This document shows positions 42,680 through 50,285 of a stretch of DNA of 64,000 nt, piece after piece; position 1 is the first letter of the stretch, and each line of letters opens with the position of its first letter. Origin of the DNA: an uncultured Bacteroides sp. (GTDB taxonomy: Bacteria; Bacteroidota; Bacteroidia; Bacteroidales; Bacteroidaceae); NCBI GenBank assembly GCA_958477465.1, contig CAUEFX010000001.1:62001-126000 (forward strand). The letters run 5' to 3'. A program made the position numbers and the translations under genes. The notes under the pieces are model-generated. The model saw only the letters and a list, made by a program, of their open reading frames with translations. It was not told the DNA's origin and made no database searches.

Positions 42680-43178
42680 GTATATAGAACAGCTTTTGGA
42701 GCGATATTGGCAGTGTGAGACTTCCCTGAAGGAAGAATCGGAATTGCGCGCTTTCTTCTCAAAGGAAGAGATACCGGCTCATCTGCTTCAATATAAAGAC
42801 CTGTTTGTCTATCAGCAGGCTCAGCGCGAGGTAGGGCTGGGTGAAGACTTCGATGCACGTATCCTTGCTCAGGTAGAACCGCCTGTGGTGAAAGCAAAAC
42901 GCCTGACACTGACCGCAAGGTTCATGCCTCTGTTCAAGGCGGCTGCGGTAGTTGCTGTTATGCTTTCGTTGGGAAGCGTGGCGCAGCATACTTTCTTTGC
43001 CAATGAAGCGCTGGATTACAATTACGATACTTATACAGATACGTATGATGACCCGGAAGTGGCTTATAAGCAGGTCTCTTCTGCATTGATGATGTTGTCT
43101 GAAGGAATCAATAAATCACAAGACCGGAATCTGGCCGATAGTGCGCGGTTGGGTAAAGTCGATATGATTGACGAATAA
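42669..43178 (+). CDS. Putative anti-sigma factor, single-pass membrane protein
   Basis: A 169-aa protein starting at the ATG at 42669, overlapping the sigma gene by 11 bp (the TTG at 42660 is an alternative). The N-terminal half is charged and helical (YIEQLLERYWQCETSLKEE), in the style of anti-sigma domains. A membrane segment lies at about 84-103 (LFKAAAVVAVMLSLGSVA). The extracytoplasmic part is acidic, with DYNYDTYTDTYDD. It lacks the ZAS Cys-His motif. Its role is inferred from gene order and topology. Confidence 0.7.
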   Translation: MDYKYIEQLLERYWQCETSLKEESELRAFFSKEEIPAHLLQYKDLFVYQQAQREVGLGEDFDARILAQVEPPVVKAKRLTLTARFMPLFKAAAVVAVMLSLGSVAQHTFFANEALDYNYDTYTDTYDDPEVAYKQVSSALMMLSEGINKSQDRNLADSARLGKVDMIDE

Positions 43179-43663
43179 TGAAGAGCGTTCTTTTAATGTG
43201 CTGGATGGCATTGTTGTCTGTAGCCGTATCGGCTCAGGACTTTGCTTCGCGTTTTCTGACTGAACATAAGGCGGATTCGAATCTGACTTGCATTACTATC
43301 AGTCCGAAGATGATGGAGGAAATCATGAAAAACAACGATGCAGAGAAAGATGATGAAGTTCTGGAGATTATCTCCGACTTGAAGAGTATGCAGATACTGA
43401 CTGCCAAGGTGGAAGGGCAGAAGTATTACGATGCGGCTCTCAAGGTGGTGGAGAAAAATCCGGGAAGATTCGAGCCGTTTCTCTCTTTTAAGGATAAAGC
43501 TGAGAATTGCCAGATTATGATCCGGAAGAAGAAGAATACGATTGTCGAGTTGGTGATGTTGATGCATGAAAAGAATCAGTTTGCCGTGATTAATTTTACA
43601 GGCAATATGAGTCCGGAGTTCATTTCGAAGTTAGCGGCTTCGATGAAACCCAAACGCTCTTGA
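43178..43663 (+). CDS. DUF4252 domain-containing exported protein
   Basis: A 161-aa protein with a signal peptide (MKSVLLMCWMALLSVAVSAQ). The mature part begins DFASRFLTEHKADSNLTCIT and has the DUF4252 pattern ISPKMMEEIM and LKSMQILT. Its start overlaps the upstream stop by one base (TAATG), so sigma, putative anti-sigma and DUF4252 are translationally coupled. DUF4252 genes commonly follow such sigma units in Bacteroidetes; the function is unknown. A terminator follows at 43785. Confidence 0.85.
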   Translation: MKSVLLMCWMALLSVAVSAQDFASRFLTEHKADSNLTCITISPKMMEEIMKNNDAEKDDEVLEIISDLKSMQILTAKVEGQKYYDAALKVVEKNPGRFEPFLSFKDKAENCQIMIRKKKNTIVELVMLMHEKNQFAVINFTGNMSPEFISKLAASMKPKRS

Positions 43664-43784
43664 TATGAAATGGCATTTTCATTTGCTTTAAACATAAATA
43701 TAGTTAGTGTGCTTAATTAAAACAACTTGAGGCTGTGAAGTTTCAATTCTCTCAAATTTTTATAAAAAAACTAACTAAATAGAT

Positions 43785-43818
43785 GGGCTACCGCGCGATG
43801 CAGTAGCCCTTTTATTTA
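43785..43818 (+). terminator. Intrinsic terminator of the ECF sigma operon
   Basis: GGGCTAC (43785-43791) pairs with GTAGCCC (43803-43809) over an 11-nt loop and is followed by TTTTATTTAT. Confidence 0.85.
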
Positions 43819-43860
43819 TCCTGCCGGCTCATGGAACCGAAAATGAACCGGAAAAAGAGC

Positions 43861-44083
43861 ACCACAGAGTACACAGAGGAACACAGAGTGACATTTTTGC
43901 CGGTATGTTTTTGAAATCGTAATGTTTGGGTGCTTGAACCGAATCCCCAAGAATAAAAACAGAATCCGGAATAATGGCATTAGGAGCCTGCTTGAATTTT
44001 GAATATGTTTTGGCTCTCCAAAAACATACTGGTAAAAAAAGTATTACTCTGTGTTCCTCTGTGTACTTTGTGTGCTCTGTGGT
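43861..44083. repeat. CACAGAG inverted-repeat element
   Basis: The left arm ACCACAGAGTACACAGAGGA (from 43861) continues to about 43913. It is inverted at the right (44019-44083), which ends CTCTGTGGT. The right arm carries one extra 9-mer. The inner ends of the arms also pair (GTATGTTTTTG with CAAAAACATAC). The 105 bp between are non-coding. Iterated CACAGAG elements of this sort are known as dispersed repeats in many bacterial genomes. Confidence 0.85.
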
Positions 44084-44139
44084 GATTTTTGAAGAGAATA
44101 AAAGCTGCTTCTAAGGAAGAGGTAACGGCATAAAAAAGA

Positions 44140-44169
44140 AAAGGAAGTTGCCTCACAGAAACTTCCTTT
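44140..44169 (-). terminator. Intrinsic terminator of the DUF2807 gene pair
   Basis: AAAGGAAGTT (44140-44149) pairs with AACTTCCTTT (44160-44169). Read on the minus strand, the stem is followed by TTCTTTTTTA, about 50 nt after the stop at 44215. Confidence 0.85.
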
Positions 44170-44214
44170 CTCCATCTCTGTCAGAGAGATAAAGTTATAT
44201 GTAAAGAGAGAATT

Positions 44215-44994
44215 TTATAATTTACGCAGCCCTTTCTTGGAGAAGTCTATTTGCGGATTTCCTTTATAAGCTACTTCGCCATTGCCGTAAACGCGTCCTT
44301 GCAGACTTGTTGTGGCATAGCAGCTTATATCTCCCGAACCTTTGACAGATGTCGTCACATGCGCTGCTTTCAGTTCGGATGCTTGAATGTCTCCTGATCC
44401 GTAAACGCTGTATTCGGCATCTTTGCAGGTTCCGGTGAGGGAAATATCTCCCGAACCGTTGATGCTTGCTTTCGCTTTTTGGGCATCTATCTTGCTCAAT
44501 GTCATATCTCCAGAACCGTTGATGGATAATGATAACAAATTGCAGCTTATTTTGTTTCCTGTGATGTCCCCCGAACCGTTTATTTTAACATTTAGATTAC
44601 CATCGGTCTGTATTCCGTTTGCAAGTTTGATGTCGCCGGAACCCGATAAGGATATCCGGTTGAGTGCAGGTCCGGAAACTCTTATTTCTAATTTCCCCCG
44701 GTTCTGTATGTTTGTGTTGCTTTTGAACTTTACAACCAGGTTATTGTCTTGTACATGGATATCCAGCAATTCTACAATGTTATCCTGGCCATATACTTCT
44801 ACAGAAGGCTTACCTTTGGTCTGTTTATAAATGACATCCGGACTTCCGGATAATTGTAATCCGTTGAACTTCTCTACTTTGATATGCTTGGTAATGTAGT
44901 TGCTGCTTCCCGTTACCCGATTACCGGACGAACAGGCGGTTGTTGCCCAGATCAATAGCATTGTGGCGAATAAATAGATTGAATTCAGTTTCAT
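44215..44994 (-). CDS. DUF2807 (head GIN domain) lipoprotein with GSGD repeats
   Basis: A 259-aa lipoprotein; the lipobox WATTAC places the lipidated Cys at about residue 21. The mature part is a right-handed beta-helix predicted from regular repeats of NGSGDI/SGSGDI/YGSGDI every 17-25 residues (seven or more). This is the putative auto-transporter adhesin, head GIN domain family. It is a paralogue of the next upstream gene, where the same positions read GVGD. The function is unknown; surface or periplasmic display is likely. It is terminated at 44140. Confidence 0.88.
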   Translation of the reverse strand: MKLNSIYLFATMLLIWATTACSSGNRVTGSSNYITKHIKVEKFNGLQLSGSPDVIYKQTKGKPSVEVYGQDNIVELLDIHVQDNNLVVKFKSNTNIQNRGKLEIRVSGPALNRISLSGSGDIKLANGIQTDGNLNVKINGSGDITGNKISCNLLSLSINGSGDMTLSKIDAQKAKASINGSGDISLTGTCKDAEYSVYGSGDIQASELKAAHVTTSVKGSGDISCYATTSLQGRVYGNGEVAYKGNPQIDFSKKGLRKL

Positions 44995-44995
44995 G

Positions 44996-45072
44996 TTCTT
45001 ATATTTTATATTCTTGTATTTCGTATTCTTATACTTTATGCTCTTGCTATTTCATGCTCTTGCATATCCGTA
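44996..45072. repeat. Five-unit 15-16-bp tandem repeat between the DUF2807 paralogues
   Basis: Units begin at 44996, 45011, 45026, 45041 and 45057, for example TTCTTATATTTTATA, TTCTTGTATTTCGTA and TTCTTATACTTTATG. The array starts 2 bp from the ATG of the downstream minus-strand gene, so it forms most of its leader. Confidence 0.85.
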
Positions 45073-45093
45073 TTGTTTTCTTACCTATTTTAT

Positions 45094-45831
45094 TTAGATA
45101 CCTTTGATGCTTCCCACACCCTTTTTGCTGAATGTTTTCTGTGCAGGATTTCCTTTGTATTTAATACTTCCTACTCCTTTGACTGCTGCGTCCAGGGATT
45201 GGACGGCATTGCATGAGATATCGCCCACACCATTGGAAGAGGCTTTCACGTATGTTGCTTCCAGATCTTCTGCTTCCACATCTCCTACGCCTTTGGTGGT
45301 GAGATTGGCATTTACTGCTTTTCCTCTCAGGTTTACGTCGCCTACTCCCATCGAGTTTACAGTCAGATTCTGGCAGTCCAGTTCTTGTATATGAATGTCG
45401 CCGACCCCTTTACTTTCGATGTCGAGTCTGCCGGTAACAAACTTATTGTCGATGTGAACGTCTCCTACTCCTTTAAATCGGATTTGGTTCAAATCCGGAG
45501 AGCTCATGGTTATTTTGAGTTTCTTGGCATTTCTTATTTTCTTGTGTTTATCCATCGCCAATACCAGGGTATTACCTTTTACAGACACCTGTATCAGTCC
45601 GACAAAATTGTCCGGTCCGTAAATTTGCAGGGTACTTTTCCCATCCGTAGACTGAGTGTAGTAGACGTCGCCTACCGTAGTCACATCTATGGACTTGAAA
45701 TCTTTTATCTGGTAATCCCGCGTGATATAGTTTTTGCTGGGAGCTATGCCATCTGCCTTTTCTGTGATAAAGCTACAACCGGTCAGTCCGGCCAGGAGTA
45801 TGATTAACAATACGCTTAATTTTGTTTTCAT
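45094..45831 (-). CDS. DUF2807 (head GIN domain) lipoprotein with GVGD repeats
   Basis: A 245-aa lipoprotein; the lipobox LAGLTGC gives lipidated Cys19. The beta-helix repeats read KGVGDV, KGVGDI, MGVGDV, NGVGDI and KGVGSI at regular spacing. It differs from its neighbour at the second repeat residue (Val for Ser), consistent with an old tandem duplication with repeat-wide homogenisation. It is probably the first gene of a two-gene unit. Function unknown. Confidence 0.88.
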   Translation of the reverse strand: MKTKLSVLLIILLAGLTGCSFITEKADGIAPSKNYITRDYQIKDFKSIDVTTVGDVYYTQSTDGKSTLQIYGPDNFVGLIQVSVKGNTLVLAMDKHKKIRNAKKLKITMSSPDLNQIRFKGVGDVHIDNKFVTGRLDIESKGVGDIHIQELDCQNLTVNSMGVGDVNLRGKAVNANLTTKGVGDVEAEDLEATYVKASSNGVGDISCNAVQSLDAAVKGVGSIKYKGNPAQKTFSKKGVGSIKGI

Positions 45832-46113
45832 CTTATGAGTTTTTTTGGGTTTCTGTCTATTAGACGTGGCTTCTTTCTAAAAGGTTGCATCGAAGATTGC
45901 TTTTTTTGTCGTTTTTTTGAGAAGTTGCTTAGGATTTATCGTCTGATGATTTGAAATGAGTGTCCGGGCGGAGTATCGGTTCAAGGCATAGACGAAGACA
46001 ATGATTATAAAGCGGGCCTTGATAGGTCGCAATGCTTTATATGTGTGGAGTCGTTTTTTTTTAGAGAGGTTGTATTTGTTCTTCACAGAGAATATTTGTT
46101 TATTTGCAGGTGT

Positions 46114-46821
46114 ATGGAAAAAGCAGATAAGATTATTGAAGATAAAGAATTGGGGCTTTTCATGATACGCGTTAATCCGCGTGCCAAGCGATTGGTTTTC
46201 CGGACAAAGAGTGATGCGGTTCATGTAAGTGTACCTCCCGGTACCACCTCTGCCGAGATTACGAATGCCATCGACCAATTGCGTGTAAAGTTGCGTGGTT
46301 CCAAGGAGAAGACTGTCCGTCCGTTGATAAACCTGGATTATCGGATTGATACGGAATACTTTAAGCTATCTCTTGTGACCGGTGAGCGCGATCGTTTTCT
46401 GGCACATTCGGAGCTGGGCGAGATGCGTATCGTATGTCCGCCGACTGCTGATTTTGCTGACAGTAAGTTGCAGGAATGGCTGCATAAGGTTATTGAGGAG
46501 GCCCTGAGAAGAAATGCAAAAATCATACTTCCGCCACGGTTGTATATGCTGTCCGAGCGGCATAACCTGCCTTACAAAAGTGTGAAAATCAACTCCAGCC
46601 GTGGCCGGTGGGGGAGTTGCTCGGCCCGCAAGACGATAAACCTGTCTTATTTCCTTGTCTTGTTGCCTCCGCATTTAATGGATTATGTACTGCTTCATGA
46701 ATTGTGCCACACACGTGAGATGAACCATGGCGATCGTTTCTGGGCATTACTCGATTCTCTGACCGATGGGAAAGCGCTTGCACTGCGTGACGAGCTGAAA
46801 AATTACAGGACAGAGATTTGA
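46114..46821 (+). CDS. YgjP-like (DUF45) metal-dependent hydrolase
   Basis: A 235-aa cytosolic protein starting at the ATG at 46114 (MEKADKIIEDKELG); the longer frame from 46045 has no family-like sequence. The gluzincin-like motif HELCHTREMNHGDRFW gives the metal ligands (HExxH and a third His). KINSSRGRWGSCSARKTINL precedes it, as in the SprT/YgjP family. The biological substrate is unknown. Confidence 0.9.
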   Translation: MEKADKIIEDKELGLFMIRVNPRAKRLVFRTKSDAVHVSVPPGTTSAEITNAIDQLRVKLRGSKEKTVRPLINLDYRIDTEYFKLSLVTGERDRFLAHSELGEMRIVCPPTADFADSKLQEWLHKVIEEALRRNAKIILPPRLYMLSERHNLPYKSVKINSSRGRWGSCSARKTINLSYFLVLLPPHLMDYVLLHELCHTREMNHGDRFWALLDSLTDGKALALRDELKNYRTEI

Positions 46822-46982
46822 AAGACAATAGCTGACGGGAAGGTTGCTTAATTCTACGGATTTGTATAGGAGAATGGTCTTTTTACAGATAATCAATGCT
46901 TGTCATGCTGTTTTGTTGTAGCGCTTAACTGCGGTGAGTAAAAAATACGATATAACTCTTCATTTTAGGCATAAATGTAAAT

Positions 46983-47017
46983 AGTTACGGATATTATTTA
47001 TATTCTCCGTAACTTTT
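46983..47017. terminator. Possible intrinsic terminator before the AbiE pair
   Basis: AGTTACGGA (46983-46991) pairs with TCCGTAACT (47006-47014), and TTTT ends the element. It is 160 bp after the YgjP-like stop, so it may end that transcript late or shield the AbiE unit. Confidence 0.6.
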
Positions 47018-47052
47018 AACATGAAACATTCGTTATTCTCGACAAGTAACCA

Positions 47053-47060
47053 TACCTTTG
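47053..47060 (+). promoter_or_regulatory. Bacteroides -7 box for the AbiE operon
   Basis: TACCTTTG matches the consensus, 18 bp before the ATG at 47079, and excludes the frame's upstream TTG at 47058. AbiEi antitoxins bind near here to repress their own operon; I see no sure operator repeat. Confidence 0.55.
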
Positions 47061-47078
47061 TATATAAAAGGTTATGAC

Positions 47079-47666
47079 ATGGATAATAGAAGTACAGTCA
47101 TCGATACACTGCAACGACAAGGCGGGTTCATTACCACTGGCGAACTGAAAAGCCGTGGCGAGTATGAACAACTTCGTCGTGCCATAGAAGACGGAACGCT
47201 TGTGCGGATTCGTAAAGGTGTCTATGCAGAAGTAGCTGCTTTGGCAAATAACATGATAGATGTGGAACGTATTGTACCTCATGGAGTACTTTGTCTCTAT
47301 AGCGCATTTGCTCATTATGGACTTTCCACACAAGTCCCTTCTGCCACTTGCATCGCCATTGAAGCAAAACGAAAGGTCCGCTTGCCGGAATATCCTCCGA
47401 TAGACCTTTATTTTTGGAAAAGAGATAATTTGGAGTTTGGTGTTATTCAAAAGGTAATTTCAGGATATACTGTACTTATTACAGATATGGAACGGACTGT
47501 CTGCGATGCTATAAAGTATCGGAACAAAATAGGACTTGATGTATGTGGTGAAGTTATAGACAGTTATCTTAAAAAGGACAATCGCAATATATCTCTACTT
47601 CATGAATATGCACAGAAACTACGAGTGAAAAACATTTTGACTAAGTATTTAGAAACAAGACTTTGA
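47079..47666 (+). CDS. AbiEi family antitoxin (type IV toxin-antitoxin)
   Basis: A 195-aa protein starting at the ATG at 47079. The N-terminal winged-helix domain has QRQGGFITTGELKSRG and IRKGVYAEV; the C-terminal AbiEi domain has LYSAFAHYGLS and ITDMERTVCDAI. In known AbiE systems the antitoxin represses the operon and counters the toxin without direct binding. It overlaps the toxin gene by 4 bp. This is a defence or stability module and probably arrived by transfer. Confidence 0.88.
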   Translation: MDNRSTVIDTLQRQGGFITTGELKSRGEYEQLRRAIEDGTLVRIRKGVYAEVAALANNMIDVERIVPHGVLCLYSAFAHYGLSTQVPSATCIAIEAKRKVRLPEYPPIDLYFWKRDNLEFGVIQKVISGYTVLITDMERTVCDAIKYRNKIGLDVCGEVIDSYLKKDNRNISLLHEYAQKLRVKNILTKYLETRL

Positions 47667-48526
47667 CAAGAAATATAGGAAGCTCCATTAGGACACGTTT
47701 GCTGAACCTTGCAAAAGAGGAGAAGCAAGAGTACATGAAAGTGTTGGTGAGATACTTACATGAACGTTTGTTGTACCGTATATCTGTAGGTCCCTACAAG
47801 AATCACTTTCTACTGAAAGGCAGTTCTTTATTGTTCGCTTTGGATGGTTTCAAGGCTCGTCCTACTATTGATATTGATTTGTTGGGTGAACGTATCAGTA
47901 ATGATAGGGAAAACATCAAAGCTGTATTCCAAAAGGTTTGTAGCGTTGAATGTGAGGACGATGGTGTTATTTTTGATGCCGGATCACTTGAATTGGAACC
48001 AATAGCCGTGGAAAAAAAATACCCTGGCATTTGCGTAAAAGTGGTAGCTCATTTAGATACAATTGTGCAACAGGTTTCTGTTGACATTGGTTTTGGCGAT
48101 GTGGTCATACCTTGTCCTCTTACATTGGACTATCCTTTATTGTTGCCCCATGTTCCTGCCGTAGAATTATATGCCTATTCATTGGAGACTCTGATAGCAG
48201 AGAAGTTTCACGCAATGGTTGACCGTGACGAAAGTAATAGCCGTATGAAAGACTTTTTTGATCTGTATCAGTTATTTACCAATCATGAGATTAACCGTGA
48301 ATTATTGTCTGAGGCTATCGTTAGTACTTTCAAAAATAGGAATACACCTTATAGAGAGAATCTTGCGCTTTTCTCTGAGAGCTTTGCCGCAGATACGACA
48401 CGCAACATTTGGTGGAAGGCTTTCTTGAAGAAGATACGTTGGAAAAAGCAGGTAGACTTCCATGTAGTGATGAAGTGTATCAAAGAGAATTTGCAACAGT
48501 ATTGGAACAATGAAATATTGGAATAG
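47663..48526 (+). CDS. AbiEii/AbiGii family nucleotidyltransferase toxin
   Basis: A 287-aa nucleotidyltransferase-fold protein. The GS-type motif is HFLLKGSSLLFALDGF (about 48-63) and the DxD metal motif is TIDIDLLGE (about 68-76). Later conserved Lys and Asp are in LIAEKFHAMVDR and RMKDFFDLYQL. The frame starts with TTG overlapping the antitoxin stop (TTGA); the first ATG is 24 codons inside and would cut conserved sequence, so TTG is preferred. Related toxins modify tRNA 3' ends. It is followed by a terminator. Confidence 0.87.
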   Translation: MTRNIGSSIRTRLLNLAKEEKQEYMKVLVRYLHERLLYRISVGPYKNHFLLKGSSLLFALDGFKARPTIDIDLLGERISNDRENIKAVFQKVCSVECEDDGVIFDAGSLELEPIAVEKKYPGICVKVVAHLDTIVQQVSVDIGFGDVVIPCPLTLDYPLLLPHVPAVELYAYSLETLIAEKFHAMVDRDESNSRMKDFFDLYQLFTNHEINRELLSEAIVSTFKNRNTPYRENLALFSESFAADTTRNIWWKAFLKKIRWKKQVDFHVVMKCIKENLQQYWNNEILE

Positions 48527-48540
48527 AGGTCAGGATACAG

Positions 48541-48574
48541 AAGGGTACATTGTAAATGCATCCTTCCCCTTTTT
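48541..48574 (+). terminator. Intrinsic terminator of the AbiE operon
   Basis: AAGGGTACATT (48541-48551) and AATGCATCCTT (48555-48565) pair with one mismatch and one wobble pair around a 3-nt loop. CCCCTTTTT follows. Confidence 0.75.
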
Positions 48575-48596
48575 CCCTTTGTTTGAATTTTCAAAA

Positions 48597-48995
48597 TTAA
48601 GGAAGATAAGTTATATGCAATCCGTCAGTATCCTTCTCAAAGCGGTAGTTTCCTCCTCTTTCACTCAGATCGAATGCAGACATCTCATCCGTTCGATTGT
48701 CGACAATCATTAAAGCGCTTTGCTCGGCAAACCGTCCTACTTCAATTGTGACAGGTTCTTCGGTTACCTGTCTGTTCATAATCAGACTGTCGTTGATGAA
48801 AAGCGAGAGTGAATCACCGACAAATCCTTTGGTGAGATTGATTGTGTAAGTTTCAATGAAATGGCGTTCTTCCTGCTTTTCGCGTTGTAGCCGCATACTC
48901 ATATAGACAAAGATAACCACGACGAAAATAACGGCGAATGCCAGAATGCCGTTACCTATCATAAATTGCTTATTGGTGTTCAGACGATGTGTCAT
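48597..48995 (-). CDS. Small single-pass membrane protein, unrecognised
   Basis: A 132-aa protein with one membrane segment at about 14-33 (IGNGILAFAVIFVVVIFVYM) and a C-terminal extracytoplasmic part with beta-like character (VTIEVGRFAEQSALMIVDNR). I do not recognise a family. It lies between the convergent AbiE operon and the divergent fucR gene. Confidence 0.7.
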   Translation of the reverse strand: MTHRLNTNKQFMIGNGILAFAVIFVVVIFVYMSMRLQREKQEERHFIETYTINLTKGFVGDSLSLFINDSLIMNRQVTEEPVTIEVGRFAEQSALMIVDNRTDEMSAFDLSERGGNYRFEKDTDGLHITYLP

Positions 48996-49224
48996 AACAG
49001 ATCTTTTTAAGTTCCGGTGTAAAGGTACTGATTTTATTTGTGATTATCGATATGGGAATATCCGAATCACAGCAAATCCAGGCGAATGACTATCGGTTAT
49101 TTTAATCTTATGTTGCAAAACATAATTCTTGTTCTTGTTGATATTGAATAAATTACTTTTCTTTGCAGCAGGATGGTTCAGCATAGTTGCCGGGCTTTTT
49201 TAGAAAACCTTTTGATCTGTAGAT

Positions 49225-50205
49225 ATGGAAATCATTTTCGGACAGCAAACAACCAAAGTGAAACAATTGGCCGATCTTATCAGCCAGGACATTTCAGTGG
49301 GCAGATATAAGGTGGAGGATGCTTTGCCTTCTATCAATCAGCTGAGCCGGGACTATAAGGTATCGCGTGATACGGTTTTCAAAGCTTTTATTGATTTAAA
49401 AGAGCGGGGAATTATCGATTCCACTCCCGGGAAAGGGTATTATGTAGTAAACAGGCAGAAAAACATACTGCTGTTGCTCGATGAATATTCTCCTTTTAAA
49501 GATACCCTTTACAACAGTATTATCAGGCATTTGTCTTCCCGCTATAAAGTCGATTTATGGTTTCACCAATATAACGGAAATTTGTTCAATGCCATTCTTC
49601 GTGAATCCTTGGGGCGGTATAACAAATATGTCGTTATGAACTTCGACAATGAGAAGTTCTCTCCCGATCTTTATAAAATAGACTCTTCCAAACTCTTGTT
49701 GCTCGACTTCGGTAAGTTCGACAAGAAAGACTATTCCTATATATGCCAGGATTTCGATGATTCTTTTTATCAGGCGTTATTGCAACTGAACGATCGGTTA
49801 CAGCACTATAAAAAGCTTGTTCTGCTGTTTGTGAAAGGGACAAAGCATCCCCGGAGCACCTGCGACAGTTTCCGGAAGTTCTGTGCCGACCGGGAATTCG
49901 TATGCGAAGTAAGGGAGAAGGTGGAAGGGATGAAAGTGCGTGAAGGAGAGGTTTATATCGCTATCCGGCAGGTGGATGTGGTGCATATCATCAAACAAAG
50001 CCGGGCGGAAGGCTTGACTTGCGGAACCGATTTCGGACTATTGGCATACAATGAGACCCCTGCTTATGAAGTGATAGACAAGGGAATAACCACGCTGAGT
50101 ATCGACTGGGAAAAGATGGGGACATTGGCAGCCGACTTTATCCTTACCGGCAAGCAGGTACATACGTATTTGCCTACCGAGGTACATTTAAGGGGATCTT
50201 TATAG
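49225..50205 (+). CDS. fucR: GntR-family regulator of the fucose operon
   Basis: A 326-aa regulator. The N-terminal winged helix (about 10-75) contains SINQLSRDYKVSRDTVFKAF and the wing STPGKGYYVV. The rest is a periplasmic-binding-protein-like ligand domain (about 80-326). It is orthologous in context to B. thetaiotaomicron FucR, a repressor released by L-fucose. It lies 80 bp upstream of fucI on the same strand, so it may be co-transcribed or separated by an internal promoter at 50206-50285. Confidence 0.9.
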   Translation: MEIIFGQQTTKVKQLADLISQDISVGRYKVEDALPSINQLSRDYKVSRDTVFKAFIDLKERGIIDSTPGKGYYVVNRQKNILLLLDEYSPFKDTLYNSIIRHLSSRYKVDLWFHQYNGNLFNAILRESLGRYNKYVVMNFDNEKFSPDLYKIDSSKLLLLDFGKFDKKDYSYICQDFDDSFYQALLQLNDRLQHYKKLVLLFVKGTKHPRSTCDSFRKFCADREFVCEVREKVEGMKVREGEVYIAIRQVDVVHIIKQSRAEGLTCGTDFGLLAYNETPAYEVIDKGITTLSIDWEKMGTLAADFILTGKQVHTYLPTEVHLRGSL

Positions 50206-50285
50206 GATTTTTTTATCCCTATGCTTCAGCACAGTTCAGTACGGATGTAGATGTTTTACTTATTTAATTTTTAAATCATAAGAAT

